Positions 16,859 to 25,556 of a stretch of 64,000 nucleotides of DNA are shown one piece after another. The notes beneath the pieces are model-generated. The model worked only from the letters and a program-made list of their open reading frames with translations. It was not told where the DNA came from and did no database searches. Position 1 is the stretch's first letter. The number at the start of each line of letters is the position of its first letter. Both the position numbers and the translations under genes were made by a program. Origin of the DNA: Novosphingobium sp. ERN07 (GTDB lineage Bacteria; Pseudomonadota; Alphaproteobacteria; Sphingomonadales; Sphingomonadaceae); the NCBI RefSeq assembly GCF_012641335.1, contig NZ_JABAID010000014.1:28807-92806 (forward strand), given 5' to 3'.

Positions 16859-17959
16859 ATGGCGACGCCCGCCGATACCAGCCTCACCTTCAGCCGCACC
16901 CCGCACCCTTCGCCGGTTGCTGCGGACGTGCGTGCGCAGGTGCTGGCCAATCCCGGCTTCGGCACCGCCTTTACCGATCACATGGTCGAGATCGACTATA
17001 GCGAAGGTGCGGGCTGGCACGATGCCCGCGTCGTTCCCTATGGCCCGATCGCGCTCGATCCTGCCGCTGCCGTGCTCCACTACGCGCAGGAAATCTTCGA
17101 AGGCCTGAAGGCCTATCGCCTTGCCGATGGCGGCATCGCGCTGTTCCGGCCCGAAGCCAACGCCGAGCGGTTCAACGCCTCGGCCCGCCGCCTCGCCATG
17201 CCCGAACTGCCGGAAGGGCTGTTCATCGAAGCCGTGCGCCAGCAGGTTCTGACCGACAAGGACTGGTTCCCCACGGTTGAGGGCGGGTCGATGTATCTGC
17301 GCCCCTTCATGTTCGCCAGCGAGGCTTTCCTCGGCGTTCGCCCGGCCAAGCAGTACAAGTTCATGGTCATCGCCAGCCCGGCGGGCAACTATTTCAAATC
17401 GGGCGCGCCTGCCGTTTCGATCTGGGTTTCCGACTATACCCGCGCGGCGCCTGGCGGCACGGGCGCGGCCAAGTGCGGCGGCAATTATGCGGCCAGCCTC
17501 GTTCCCACTGCCGAAGCCTTCTCGCGCGGGCACGATCAGGTGCTGTTCCTCGATGCTGCCGAGCGCAAGTGGGTTGAAGAACTGGGCGGCATGAACCTGT
17601 TCTTCGTGTTCGACGATGGCTCGATCCTCACGCCCGAACTGACCGGCACGATCCTGCCCGGCATCACCCGCTCCAGCCTGCTCAAGCTGGCCGCCGAAGA
17701 AGGCCTGACGGTGCGCGAAGGCCGCTACAGCCTCGATCAGTGGCAGGCCGATGCGGCTTCGGGCAAGCTGCTCGAAACCTTTGCCTGCGGCACGGCTGCG
17801 GTTGTCACCCCGGTGGGCAAGGTCGCCAGCCATGCGGGCGAATTCACCATCGGATCGGGTGGCCCCGGCCAGTTGACGCAGAAGTTGCGCGCCAAGCTCG
17901 TCGGCATCCAGCGCGGCGAAATTGCCGACGCTCACGGCTGGGTAAAGCGCATCGCCTAA
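16859..17959 (+). CDS. ilvE: Branched-chain amino acid aminotransferase
   Basis: A 366-residue fold-type IV PLP aminotransferase, which performs the last step of Leu/Ile/Val synthesis. The PLP lysine lies in AAKCGGNYAASL, and the substrate-specificity segment GGMNLFFVFDDGSILTPEL with GTILPGITRSSLL is intact. The length fits the long bacterial/eukaryotic BCAT subgroup. It begins at ATG 16859 (MATPADTSLTFS) and ends just before a bidirectional hairpin shared with the convergent porin. No other ilv gene is nearby; leuB is 9 kb away. Confidence 0.95.
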   Translation: MATPADTSLTFSRTPHPSPVAADVRAQVLANPGFGTAFTDHMVEIDYSEGAGWHDARVVPYGPIALDPAAAVLHYAQEIFEGLKAYRLADGGIALFRPEANAERFNASARRLAMPELPEGLFIEAVRQQVLTDKDWFPTVEGGSMYLRPFMFASEAFLGVRPAKQYKFMVIASPAGNYFKSGAPAVSIWVSDYTRAAPGGTGAAKCGGNYAASLVPTAEAFSRGHDQVLFLDAAERKWVEELGGMNLFFVFDDGSILTPELTGTILPGITRSSLLKLAAEEGLTVREGRYSLDQWQADAASGKLLETFACGTAAVVTPVGKVASHAGEFTIGSGGPGQLTQKLRAKLVGIQRGEIADAHGWVKRIA

Positions 17960-17973
17960 GCGTCGAACGCCCA

Positions 17974-17997
17974 GCGCCCCCGCCTGCGCGGGGGCGC
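17974..17997. terminator. Bidirectional terminator between ilvE and porin
   Basis: A 10-bp GC-only stem (GCGCCCCCGC, 17974-17983, with 17988-17997) with a 4-nt loop sits between two convergent stop codons. There is no T-run on either side, so its efficiency is uncertain. Confidence 0.65.
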
Positions 17998-18010
17998 AAG
18001 GTACTACGTA

Positions 18011-19447
18011 TCAGAAGTCGAACTGCGCACGCATCCCGATGACATCAGCGTTGTAGTTGCGATCCGTGCCAGCGGCGACGGCGGCATCCTTCAGCCACAG
18101 ATGCCCATAGTCGACGATGAAGCGCACGTAGTCGGTCGGCACCCACAGCAGCGATGCACCGGCCAGCTCCTGCCTGCCACCGATCACGCCGTTGTCGTTC
18201 AGATCGAGCCAATCGTAGCGCACGTTGACCTGCAACGCGCCCAAGCCGCCCTTGTCCACGCCGTTCTTCGGCTTGATTCGGGTCCAGGTGCCTTCGCTTG
18301 CCTTGTAGGGCAGCGTATCCCCCTTGGTCAGAAACAGCCCGGCCTCCACATACCCACCATTGAAAGTGGGATCGGCAATCCCGGCGGGGCGGTTGACCTT
18401 CATCCACTGCGATTCCGCTGTGAAGTGCAGCGGGCCGCCCGTCCAGCCCAGTTCCAGCCCATAGTTCGTTTCCGACAGGGCGCTGATCGCCTTGGTATCG
18501 ACAAAACGCAGGTCCGTCGTGTGCGTGAACGGCCGCGCGCGGTAGCGGACGGTCGCCGCGCCATCGTTCAGATCGTGGTAGTGCGCCGATCCGCCCAGAT
18601 GCGCCTGCCCGCCCATCACTTTGGGTTGCAGGGCAAAGCGCCCGTCGATGGAATAGCTGTTGTCGGTGTCGGCGTTAAGGTCGGTCACGTTATCGGTGAA
18701 CACGCCAACTTGCGCCAGAACCATGCCCTTCTGATATTGCGCCGAAAGACCCAACCGCCGCTCGAACCCGAACGCGGTGTTGAAAGATGCGCGCTCCATG
18801 AAGCTGGTGAACAGGTCGGACTCGGTGTCCTCCATCGATTCGAACGGCTTGTGCTGGCCGATCGTCAGCGTCAGGTTCTTGATGCCCGTGTAGTTCAGAT
18901 AGATGTCGGTCGGATCGATGCTGCTGTTGGCAATGTCCGCCTCGATGCGGTAGCCGAAGTTGCCCGGTATCGTGCCATCGAAACCGAAATAGGCGCGGCG
19001 GAATTCTGTGGCGAGGCCAAGGCTCTTGCTGCCGATGGCCGAAGGTGCCGAAACCGAAGCGGTATCGATCTGCAGGCGTCCGCGCGGCTTGAAGCTCCAC
19101 TTGCCCGCCTTGGGGTTTTTCGGGTCAACCGGCGATTCGATTTTTGGCCCACCATCCCAACTGATCGCCACGGGCGGTTTGGCGCTGACGGTCGGTGCTG
19201 GCATCGCGGCAACAGCGCTGGCGGTAGCGTCGGTCTTCGCCTTGGCCTCGGCAAGCTGCCCTTGCAGCGCTGCGATCTGCGTCTGCATTGCCTGCATCGT
19301 GTCCATCTGCGTTTGAAGCTGCGCCTGCATCTGCTGCAATTGCGCCTGCATGGCCATGACATCCGCGCTCGTCGCCGCAGCGGCAGGAACGGCCCAACCT
19401 GCCGCGCAGGCAAGCGCGATGGTCGAGATGCGCGTGACAGGATTCAT
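18011..19447 (-). CDS. Porin of the phosphate-selective O/P type
   Basis: A 478-residue outer-membrane porin. It has a signal peptide (residues 1-24, cleaving after VPAAAA), a coiled-coil rich in Gln/Met (about 28-70, LQQMQAQLQTQMDTMQAMQ), then a beta-barrel of the OprO/OprP family ending in the typical C-terminal Phe (MRAQFDF). KFSFKPRG-like opening strand: KWSFKPRGRLQIDTA. In Pseudomonas such porins pass phosphate or polyphosphate; in sphingomonads they are abundant and their selectivity is unproven. The N-terminal coiled coil suggests a periplasmic trimer stalk. No Pho box could be recognised upstream; a small hairpin lies in the leader (19466-19487). Confidence 0.87.
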   Translation of the reverse strand: MNPVTRISTIALACAAGWAVPAAAATSADVMAMQAQLQQMQAQLQTQMDTMQAMQTQIAALQGQLAEAKAKTDATASAVAAMPAPTVSAKPPVAISWDGGPKIESPVDPKNPKAGKWSFKPRGRLQIDTASVSAPSAIGSKSLGLATEFRRAYFGFDGTIPGNFGYRIEADIANSSIDPTDIYLNYTGIKNLTLTIGQHKPFESMEDTESDLFTSFMERASFNTAFGFERRLGLSAQYQKGMVLAQVGVFTDNVTDLNADTDNSYSIDGRFALQPKVMGGQAHLGGSAHYHDLNDGAATVRYRARPFTHTTDLRFVDTKAISALSETNYGLELGWTGGPLHFTAESQWMKVNRPAGIADPTFNGGYVEAGLFLTKGDTLPYKASEGTWTRIKPKNGVDKGGLGALQVNVRYDWLDLNDNGVIGGRQELAGASLLWVPTDYVRFIVDYGHLWLKDAAVAAGTDRNYNADVIGMRAQFDF

Positions 19448-19465
19448 TACCGTTCCTTGACTTCA

Positions 19466-19487
19466 ATTGGGCGGATTGCGGCCCAAT
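19466..19487 (-). promoter_or_regulatory. Hairpin in porin leader
   Basis: ATTGGGC (19466-19472) pairs with GCCCAAT (19481-19487), 18 bases upstream of the porin start. It could be an operator half-pair or an mRNA leader hairpin; no regulator can be assigned. Confidence 0.35.
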
Positions 19488-19636
19488 ATGTCTGTTGTGT
19501 TACATTTTGTTGACGGTGATCTTGCCAATTTATCGCAAACGTTACGGCGCTCCGGCCAAGGTTGCCTTGCGGCCTGCGCCGTGGCATCGCTGACAGCAAT
19601 GTTAACCGCCCGGTTAGAGTGCATGGAGATTTTGGC

Positions 19637-20545
19637 ATGAGCATTTCGTTCGAAGGCCGCGTGGCCATCGTCACCGGCGCAGGCGGCGGGCTGGGCCGCG
19701 CCTATGCGCTTGAACTGGCAAAGCGTGGCGCGAAAGTCGTGGTCAACGATCTGGGCGGTTCGCGCGATGGCACCGGCCATTCAGACGCAGCGCTTAAAGT
19801 GGTCGAGGAAATCGAGGCTGCGGGCGGCAAAGCCATGTCGAACGGCGGCTCGGTCAGCGAATACGAACAGATGGTCGAGATGGTCGCACGCGCCAAGGAA
19901 CGCTGGGGCGGCGTCCACGTGCTGATCAACAACGCGGGCATCCTGCGCGACAAGAGCTTCACCAAGATGGACCCGGCAGACTTCGAAATGGTCGTGCGCG
20001 TCCACCTCATCGGCTCGGCCTTCGCCACCAAGGCCTGCTGGGATCTGATGCGCGAACAGAACTATGGCCGCATCCTGATGACCGCATCGTCCACCGGCCT
20101 GTTCGGCAACTTCGGCCAGGCGAACTATGGCGCAGCCAAGCTCGGCCTCGCCGGCCTCACCAAGACGCTCTACCTTGAAGGCGCGAAGAACAACATCAAG
20201 GTCAACACACTGGCCCCCGTCGCCGCCACGCGCATGACCGAGGACATCTTCCCGGAAGAAGCCTTCAAGCTGTTCGGCCCCGAAAACGTCGTCCCCGCCG
20301 CGCTCTTTCTCGTCTCGGACGACGCCCCCACCAACGCCATCGTCGGCGCAGGCGGCGGCGCCTACCACGGCGCGTGGGTGACGATGAACAAGGGCGTCCT
20401 GCTGGCACCGGGCGAACGCACCGTCGAGGGCTTCGCCGCCAACTGGGACAAGATCAGCGACCGCACGGGCGACTTCGCCCCGCAATCAGGGGCGGAGCAG
20501 AGCCAGGTGATTATCGGGCAGTTGCAGGCGGCGATGAAGGGATAA
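19637..20545 (+). CDS. SDR dehydrogenase, MFE-2 hydroxyacyl-CoA dehydrogenase-like
   Basis: A 302-residue short-chain dehydrogenase. The cofactor loop TGAGGGLGRAYALELAKRGA, the NNAG motif (LINNAGILRDKSF) and the catalytic Ser/Tyr/Lys in TASSTGLFGNFGQANYGAAK are intact. The pattern NDLGGSRDGTGHSD after the second strand and the C-terminal extension after residue 245 match the (3R)-hydroxyacyl-CoA dehydrogenase module of peroxisomal multifunctional enzyme 2. A role in beta-oxidation or a related acyl-CoA reaction is therefore inferred. Start ATG 19637 is the family start; the frame upstream to 19562 is not conserved-looking. It stands alone, divergent from the porin. Confidence 0.9.
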   Translation: MSISFEGRVAIVTGAGGGLGRAYALELAKRGAKVVVNDLGGSRDGTGHSDAALKVVEEIEAAGGKAMSNGGSVSEYEQMVEMVARAKERWGGVHVLINNAGILRDKSFTKMDPADFEMVVRVHLIGSAFATKACWDLMREQNYGRILMTASSTGLFGNFGQANYGAAKLGLAGLTKTLYLEGAKNNIKVNTLAPVAATRMTEDIFPEEAFKLFGPENVVPAALFLVSDDAPTNAIVGAGGGAYHGAWVTMNKGVLLAPGERTVEGFAANWDKISDRTGDFAPQSGAEQSQVIIGQLQAAMKG

Positions 20546-20598
20546 TTGGCTGACGGCTTGTCGTTACCCTCAAACACATTATCAGAGGCAGGCGTCTA

Positions 20599-21002
20599 CT
20601 ATTGGCCTGCCCAGTCTCCAAGGGCAAAGAGAGCTGCTATCACCGCCCACATTCCGAAGCCGTAGATAATCCAGCGCCAAGCGTCGCGGAACTTCTGATC
20701 ATACCCTTGATACTTTAGGGCAACAGTCGCAAGCCAAGTTAACCAAAGCGCGCCGAACAGAAAGAACAAAACCCTACCGGCTGTTCCCAGTGGCTCACTG
20801 GCCTTAGGTCTTCTTCAATCTTGAGTTCGACCAACTCCTCCCGAAGATCAGAAATCTCTCGCGGCGCGACCCCCCGCCGCTCAAGCTCCGAACGAGCCGC
20901 ATCCACGTAATCTTCTTCAAAACCTTCTGCATCGCCTCCGAAAGCAATGCGCACCAGTTCTTCATCGCGCAGTCGCGCCATCTTGGTTGCGACGATTTCC
21001 AT
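20599..21002 (-). pseudogene. Frameshifted small membrane protein gene
   Basis: The frame from ATG 21002 (MEIVATKMARLRDEELVRIA) encodes a soluble charged N-terminus but then changes to FCSFCSARFG and stops at 20739-20741. In the -1 frame the next stretch reads GRVLFFLFGALWLTWLATVA and, further on, WRWIIYGFGMWAVIAALFAL, two clear membrane helices, ending at the TAG at 20599-20601. The two halves make one sensible 134-residue protein if one base is restored between about 20779 and 20806 (for example AAA instead of AA at the CTAAGG run). No slippery heptamer is visible, so a real deletion or a sequencing error is more likely than programmed frameshifting. The family is not recognised. It lies upstream of the siroheme gene's 3' end. 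Confidence 0.7.
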
Positions 21003-21057
21003 TAGTGCCGACCCCTTTCCAAACGCCTGCAATGATACGGATGCCCAAAAAGCGGCG

Positions 21058-21837
21058 TCACCGCGTCCGCAATTCTACCACAATCCCGCCCTCAGGCACC
21101 GCCCCCCCCGCCAGCACTCGCACCGCATCTGCCCGCGCACGCGCCAGAATCTCCGGCGCTACCCCGGCATCATGCACCACGACATCCGCCTGCCCCAGCA
21201 GCCGCGCCGCGCGTAGCGTCAGGTCTTCGGGATCGTTTGAAGTCAGCACGATCTCGAACCGCCCGGACTGCCCTTCTGCGCCGGCGGCCAGCCAGTCGGC
21301 TACCTTCGCCTCGCTCCCCGCCCGAAACAGGTCGAGGTCCCCGCCCTCGTCCAGCGCCGCGTCCAGCGCCCGCCTACGATCCGCAACCGACGCCCAGCGC
21401 TTGCGCATCCCCTCACGCGCCTCTTCCAGCGCGCGCGCCAGCGCACCCAGCCCTTGCGGCAGCAGCCGTTCCAGCCGCAAACGCAGGATCTTCGCCAGCC
21501 CTGCCGAGGCTCCGCCCGTGCCCACCGCGATCAGCACAGGGTCGCGGTCCAAAATCGAAGGCGTGGTAAAATCACACAGCTCTGGCCGGTCGACCACGTT
21601 GACCAGCAGCCCCGCACAGCGCAGCCGGATCGCATCGCCCTGCGCCATGTCGGGGTTGTCGTGCGCGATGAAGGCGAGGCGCGCGCCGTCGTCGATCCCG
21701 GCGGTGATATCGCGGTAGATCACCCCGCCCGCGCGTTCGATCAGCCGCTGCTTGGCCGCAGCCGCGTCCCCCTCGCCCAGCAGGATCACCGGCTGGCCCG
21801 CGATGCGGTGGAAGAGGGGGAGGCTGTGCAGCGTCAT
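21058..21837 (-). CDS. Siroheme synthase N-terminal (precorrin-2 dehydrogenase) protein with SUMT stub
   Basis: A 259-residue protein. Residues 1-150 are the CysG N-terminal module, with an NAD-binding loop that reads VILLGEGDAAAAKQRLIERA, and the VNVVDRPELCDFTTPSILDR segment with the general-acid Asp region of Met8/CysGB. It would oxidise precorrin-2 to sirohydrochlorin and possibly insert iron. Residues about 195-259 (IVLTSNDPEDLTLRAARLLG then QADVVVHDAGVAPEIL) look like the first 60 residues of a uroporphyrinogen-III methyltransferase, which then simply stops. ATG 21837 (MTLHSLPLFHR) is the family start. A complete SUMT must be encoded elsewhere. Confidence 0.85.
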   Translation of the reverse strand: MTLHSLPLFHRIAGQPVILLGEGDAAAAKQRLIERAGGVIYRDITAGIDDGARLAFIAHDNPDMAQGDAIRLRCAGLLVNVVDRPELCDFTTPSILDRDPVLIAVGTGGASAGLAKILRLRLERLLPQGLGALARALEEAREGMRKRWASVADRRRALDAALDEGGDLDLFRAGSEAKVADWLAAGAEGQSGRFEIVLTSNDPEDLTLRAARLLGQADVVVHDAGVAPEILARARADAVRVLAGGAVPEGGIVVELRTR

Positions 21838-21852
21838 GGCATTGCGCCAGCG

Positions 21853-21930
21853 TCCTTCGACAGGGTCAGGACGAGCGGAGGTCGCGTAAATTCGCTCTCC
21901 CAACCCCGCTCATGCTGAGCTTGTCGAAGC
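21853..21930. repeat. REP-like inverted repeat (CTTCGACA type)
   Basis: An imperfect inverted repeat: 21853-21877 (CCTTCGACAGGGTCAGGACG...) with 21905-21930 (...GCTGAGCTTGTCGAAG). This CTTCGACAnGnTCAG palindrome is a familiar intergenic repeat in sphingomonads. It fills the gap between the siroheme gene and lysA; it probably moves or spreads as a REP/MITE element and may act in mRNA stability. Confidence 0.7.
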
Positions 21931-21949
21931 ATCTTTGCGCCAGATCGCA

Positions 21950-23209
21950 TCAGGCCAACCACTCCGGCACGCGCTCTGCCGCCAGAATCGTGGCGGGATC
22001 GATGCGGTCAGCCACCACGGCCCAATTGTCGCCATCCACCATCACTTCGGGCACGAGGGGGCGCGAATTGTAGGTGTTGGCCATCGTCGCGCCATAGGCC
22101 CCAGCGGTGCGGAACACCGCAAGATCGCCGCGCTCCACCTTGTCGATGGTGCGCGCCATTGCGAAGGTATCGGAACTTTCGCAGATCGGGCCGACGATGT
22201 TGGCGGTGAACGTCTCGCCCTTCGGCTCCACGGCCACGAAATCGTGCCACGCATCGTAAAGCGCAGGGCGCGCCAGATCGTTCATCGCGGCATCGACCAC
22301 GACCCACGGATTGCTCGCCCCGTCCTTCACGCGGATCACTTCCGTCACCAGCACGCCGGTGTTGCCGGTGATCACGCGGCCCGGTTCGAACATCAGCGTC
22401 ACGCCCCAGTTGCCGGTCACGCGCGCAACCATCGCGGCGTATTCCTCTGGCTGCGGGAACACTTCGCCCGTCTTGTACGGCACGCCAATCCCGCCGCCGA
22501 GGTCCATGTGCGTGACGGTGTAGCCCGCCGCGCGGATCTCTTCCATCAGCCCGCCCACCTTGGTGAAAGCGGCTTCCAGCGGCTCCAGCTTCGAAAGCTG
22601 GCTGCCGATGTGCAGCGTAAGGCCGCGCATGTTCAGCCCCGGCGTGCCCGCCAGCCGCGCATAGATGGCGGCTGCCCGGTCAAACGGAACGCCGAACTTG
22701 TTTTCGGCCTTGCCCGTGGAAATCTTGCCGTGCGTTCCGGCGTCAACATCGGGGTTCACGCGCAGCGCGGCAGAGGCCACCTTGCCCATCGACGCGGCGA
22801 TCTCGGCCAGTTCCAGCCCTTCTTCCTCGCTTTCGAGGTTGAACTGCCCGATCCCGGCCTCAATCCCCCGGCGCATTTCAGCGGCGGTCTTGCCCACGCC
22901 CGAAAACACGATGCCATCGGGCGCCATGCCAGCGGCCAGCGCGCGCTCCATCTCCCCGCCCGAAACCACGTCCGCGCCATAACCCTCTGCGGCCAGCACC
23001 TTCAGCACCGACAGGTTCGGGTTGGACTTCACCGCAAAGGCGATCTTCGCATTGCGCAGCACGCCCAACGCATCGCGGAACACGCGGGCATGGCGCGTCA
23101 GCGTGGCGCGCGAATAGACATAGACAGGGGTGCCAACTTCAGCCGCGATCAGCGGCAGGGGCACGTTCTCGGCGTGCAGCACGCCGTTGTTCAGTTCAAA
23201 ATGGTCCAT
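21950..23209 (-). CDS. lysA: Diaminopimelate decarboxylase
   Basis: A 419-residue PLP-dependent decarboxylase (fold type III), the last step of lysine synthesis. The PLP lysine lies in IAFAVKSNPNLSVLKVLA. The GGEMERAL segment, LHIGSQL, GGGIGVPY (phosphate loop) and the catalytic Cys in PICESSDTFA are all present, followed by GAYGATMANTYNSRP. Length is normal. It follows the lptM-like lipoprotein gene by 9 nt and argH before that, a gene order (argH-lptM-lysA) widely conserved in Proteobacteria, so one operon is likely. Confidence 0.96.
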   Translation of the reverse strand: MDHFELNNGVLHAENVPLPLIAAEVGTPVYVYSRATLTRHARVFRDALGVLRNAKIAFAVKSNPNLSVLKVLAAEGYGADVVSGGEMERALAAGMAPDGIVFSGVGKTAAEMRRGIEAGIGQFNLESEEEGLELAEIAASMGKVASAALRVNPDVDAGTHGKISTGKAENKFGVPFDRAAAIYARLAGTPGLNMRGLTLHIGSQLSKLEPLEAAFTKVGGLMEEIRAAGYTVTHMDLGGGIGVPYKTGEVFPQPEEYAAMVARVTGNWGVTLMFEPGRVITGNTGVLVTEVIRVKDGASNPWVVVDAAMNDLARPALYDAWHDFVAVEPKGETFTANIVGPICESSDTFAMARTIDKVERGDLAVFRTAGAYGATMANTYNSRPLVPEVMVDGDNWAVVADRIDPATILAAERVPEWLA

Positions 23210-23218
23210 CGGAAAAAC

Positions 23219-23470
23219 TCAGCCTTCGGGTGGCAGATCAAAAGGATCGTCTTCACGATCCTGCGAGCGGCGACGCGGCTCGACATTGCGCGCAGGGACT
23301 GCCTGCGCGGGAGGTTTGAGCAGATCGTCAGCGCCCGGTTGCACCTCGCGCCCATAAGGGATCGGCGGCGGCGTCTGATCGGGTGCCAGCTTCAGTTCGG
23401 CCCGGTTGCCACAGCCCGCCAAGGCAAGCGCGGCAAGACCGACCATCAAAGATGTGCGTCTGGCGTTCAA
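23219..23470 (-). CDS. LptM-like small lipoprotein
   Basis: An 83-residue lipoprotein with a clean lipobox (LAALALAGCGN) and a disordered proline- and charge-rich tail ending PFDLPPEG. The start is probably the TTG at 23470 (LNARRTSLM...), two bases after the argH stop, which supplies an Arg-Arg n-region; ATG 23446 is the alternative. Short lipoproteins at this place next to lysA are the LptM/YifL family, which in E. coli helps mature the LPS translocon LptD. I assign it by position and lipobox only, as the mature part is too low in complexity to compare. Confidence 0.72.
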   Translation of the reverse strand: MNARRTSLMVGLAALALAGCGNRAELKLAPDQTPPPIPYGREVQPGADDLLKPPAQAVPARNVEPRRRSQDREDDPFDLPPEG

Positions 23471-23472
23471 GC

Positions 23473-24876
23473 CTATTCCTCCAGACCCAGCGCGACGCGC
23501 GCTTCGGCCACGCGCTTCCTTACCTCGTCCGGCGCGGTTCCGCCATGACTGCATCGCGCCGCCACGCTCGCTTCAACCGAAAGCGCGGCATAGACCCGAT
23601 CGTCGATCCGCGCGTCGATGGCCGTCAGGTCTTCGATCGAAAGCTGATCCAGCGCGATCCCGCGCGATTCGGCCAGCTTCACCGCACTGCCGGTGATGTG
23701 GTGTGCCTCGCGGAACGGAATGTTGGCCTGCCGCACCAGCCAGTCGGCAAGGTCGGTCGCCGTGGCATAGCCAAGCTCGGCAGCAGCGCGCATCCGGTCC
23801 GTGCGGCACTTCGCCTCGGCCACCATGCCGGTCATCGCGGCGATGGACAGAGCGAGCAGGCTGGCCGCTTCGAACACCGGTGGCTTGTCGTCCTGCATGT
23901 CCTTCGAATAGGCCAGCGGCAGGCCCTTCATCGTGATCATCAGCGCGGTCAGGCAGCCCACGATCCGGCCTGAATGGCCGCGCACCAGTTCGGCAGCGTC
24001 GGGATTCTTCTTCTGCGGCATGATGCTGCTGCCGGTCGAAAGGCTATCGGGCAGCGTCACGAAGCCGAAAGGCTGGCTCGCCCAGATGATGAACTCCTCG
24101 GCCAGCCGCGAAAGGTGCAGCGAGCATTGCGCGGCGGCCATCAGGTAATCGAGTGCGAAATCGCGGTCGGACACCGAATCGAGGCTGTTGTCGGTTGGCC
24201 CGTCAAAGCCCAACGCCTCTGCCGTGCGGAAGCGGTCGATGGGAAAGCCGGTTCCGGCCAGCGCCGCCGAACCCAGCGGGCAGCGGTTCATCCGCACCCG
24301 CGCATCGGCAAAGCGCGAACGGTCCCGCCCGATCATCTCGTAATAGGCCATCAGGTGATGCCCCAGCGTCACCGGCTGCGCGGTCTGTAAATGCGTGAAG
24401 CCGGGCATGATCGACCCTGCATGTTCGCCCGCGCGGCCCACCAGCGCCACCTGCAACTGCTTCAGGCCCAGTTCGGCCTGATCCATCGCATCGCGCACCC
24501 ACAGGCGGAAGTCGGTGGCGACCTGATCGTTGCGGCTGCGCGCGGTGTGCAGGCGGCCTGCCGCCGGGCCGATCAGTTCGGCAAGGCGGCTTTCGGTGGT
24601 CATGTGAATGTCTTCGAGATCCCAGTTTTCGGGCACCCCGTTCGCTTCATACTCCGCCGCAACCTGATCCAGCCCGCCCGCAATCAGCGCGGCATCGTCT
24701 GCTGAAACGATGCCTTGCGCGCCCAGCATGTCCACATGAGCCTTTGACGCGGCGATATCTTGCCGCCACAGCGCCTTGTCGAAGGGAATCGAGGCGTTAA
24801 TCTCGCGCATGATCGCCGAGGGACCGCCTGCGAAGCGCCCGCCCCACATCTGGTTGGAGCCTGAATTGCCGCTCAT
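23473..24876 (-). CDS. argH: Argininosuccinate lyase
   Basis: A 467-residue fumarase/aspartase-superfamily lyase that releases fumarate and arginine. The superfamily signature [15 protein letters not shown] is intact, as are the N-terminal [11 protein letters not shown], the [12 protein letters not shown] loop and [14 protein letters not shown] set the start at ATG 24876 ([13 protein letters not shown]), which matches the family; the open frame goes on upstream to 25248 but that part is antisense to the TlpA gene. Start codon overlaps the likely start of the divergent TlpA gene by about 10 nt. lptM-like and lysA follow. Confidence 0.96.
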   Translation of the reverse strand: MSGNSGSNQMWGGRFAGGPSAIMREINASIPFDKALWRQDIAASKAHVDMLGAQGIVSADDAALIAGGLDQVAAEYEANGVPENWDLEDIHMTTESRLAELIGPAAGRLHTARSRNDQVATDFRLWVRDAMDQAELGLKQLQVALVGRAGEHAGSIMPGFTHLQTAQPVTLGHHLMAYYEMIGRDRSRFADARVRMNRCPLGSAALAGTGFPIDRFRTAEALGFDGPTDNSLDSVSDRDFALDYLMAAAQCSLHLSRLAEEFIIWASQPFGFVTLPDSLSTGSSIMPQKKNPDAAELVRGHSGRIVGCLTALMITMKGLPLAYSKDMQDDKPPVFEAASLLALSIAAMTGMVAEAKCRTDRMRAAAELGYATATDLADWLVRQANIPFREAHHITGSAVKLAESRGIALDQLSIEDLTAIDARIDDRVYAALSVEASVAARCSHGGTAPDEVRKRVAEARVALGLEE

Positions 24877-25459
24877 ATTCGTCCGTTCGCCCAAATTGCT
24901 GCTGCTCATGGCGGCGCTTGCCGCAGCGGGGTGCGATAGGCAAGCCGCGCCCGACTCGCAACCGAAGACCGCCGCTACGGCATCGGAAAGCGCACCGAAG
25001 GGCGAATTCAACGGCACGCTCGACATTGCCAATCGCGGAAAGGCCATGCCGGACTTCAGCGTGACCGATCCTTCGGGCAAGACGCTGAAGCTGACAGACC
25101 TCAAAGGCACGCCGGTTCTGGTGAACCTCTGGGCCACATGGTGCGGCCCCTGCGTGCTGGAAATGCCCATGCTGGACAAGCTGGCGGCGGACAATGCGGG
25201 CAAATTGCGCGTCCTCACCGTGTCGCAGGACATCGACGGCGCGGCCAAGGTCTCCCCGTTCTATGCCGAAAAGAAGTTCGCGCAGCTTGAACCGTGGCTC
25301 GATCCTGAAAACAACCTCGGCTTCTTCTACGAAACCGGAATGCTGCCAACGACCGTGCTTTACGACAAGGACGGCAAGGAAGTCTGGCGCATGATCGGCG
25401 CGCATGATTGGTCGGGACCAAGAACGGCGGCGATGCTGGCTGATACTTTGGGTAAGTAG
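24866..25459 (+). CDS. TlpA-type thioredoxin-fold lipoprotein
   Basis: A protein of about 197 residues with a lipoprotein signal ([15 protein letters not shown]) and a thioredoxin fold of the TlpA/ResA type. The active site is [13 protein letters not shown]. The cis-Pro region is [10 protein letters not shown]. It probably works as a periplasmic membrane-bound thiol reductase, for example in cytochrome c maturation. The start is uncertain: there is no ATG before the signal, so a TTG at 24866 or 24896 is likely, or ATG 24908 if the signal is short. With the TTG at 24866 it overlaps the divergent argH start. The serC leader follows downstream. Confidence 0.83.
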   Translation: MPLIFVRSPKLLLLMAALAAAGCDRQAAPDSQPKTAATASESAPKGEFNGTLDIANRGKAMPDFSVTDPSGKTLKLTDLKGTPVLVNLWATWCGPCVLEMPMLDKLAADNAGKLRVLTVSQDIDGAAKVSPFYAEKKFAQLEPWLDPENNLGFFYETGMLPTTVLYDKDGKEVWRMIGAHDWSGPRTAAMLADTLGK

Positions 25460-25496
25460 CCCCAAACATCATTTGACATATCGGCCCGCGCCACTA

Positions 25497-25556
25497 GAGC
25501 GGCCGACGGGCCACGCGGTCCCAACGCCGCGCGTGCTCTCTGTAAGGAGAGACTAC
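25497..25556 (+). ncRNA. serC leader RNA (alphaproteobacterial serC motif)
   Basis: The 5' leader matches the serC motif known from alphaproteobacteria as I remember it: a GC-rich pair of hairpins close to the start codon. GGGCC-ACGC-GGTCCC (25508-25522) and ACGCGG with CCGCG downstream are mutually exclusive. The last hairpin CTCTC (25536-25540) with GAGAG (25547-25551) buries the AAGGAGAG ribosome binding site of serC. This suggests translation control of serine synthesis; the ligand is unknown in the literature I recall. I cannot run an Infernal search. Confidence 0.65.

Noticed and set aside
16817..17935. Minus-strand frame (372 codons) opposite ilvE
   Set aside because: Antisense artefact; ilvE carries the PLP lysine and complete family motifs.
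18101..19513. Plus-strand frame (470 codons) opposite the porin
   Set aside because: Antisense artefact; the porin has signal peptide, coiled coil and C-terminal Phe.
20739..20806. Programmed -1 frameshift in the split gene
   Set aside because: No X-XXY-YYZ slippery heptamer and no downstream pseudoknot could be seen near the frame change; a one-base lesion explains it more simply.
21935..23548. Long plus-strand frame (537 codons) opposite lysA
   Set aside because: It is a mirror of the lysA/lptM-like coding strand caused by high GC3; it is rich in Arg/His/Ala with no domain, and lysA is certain.
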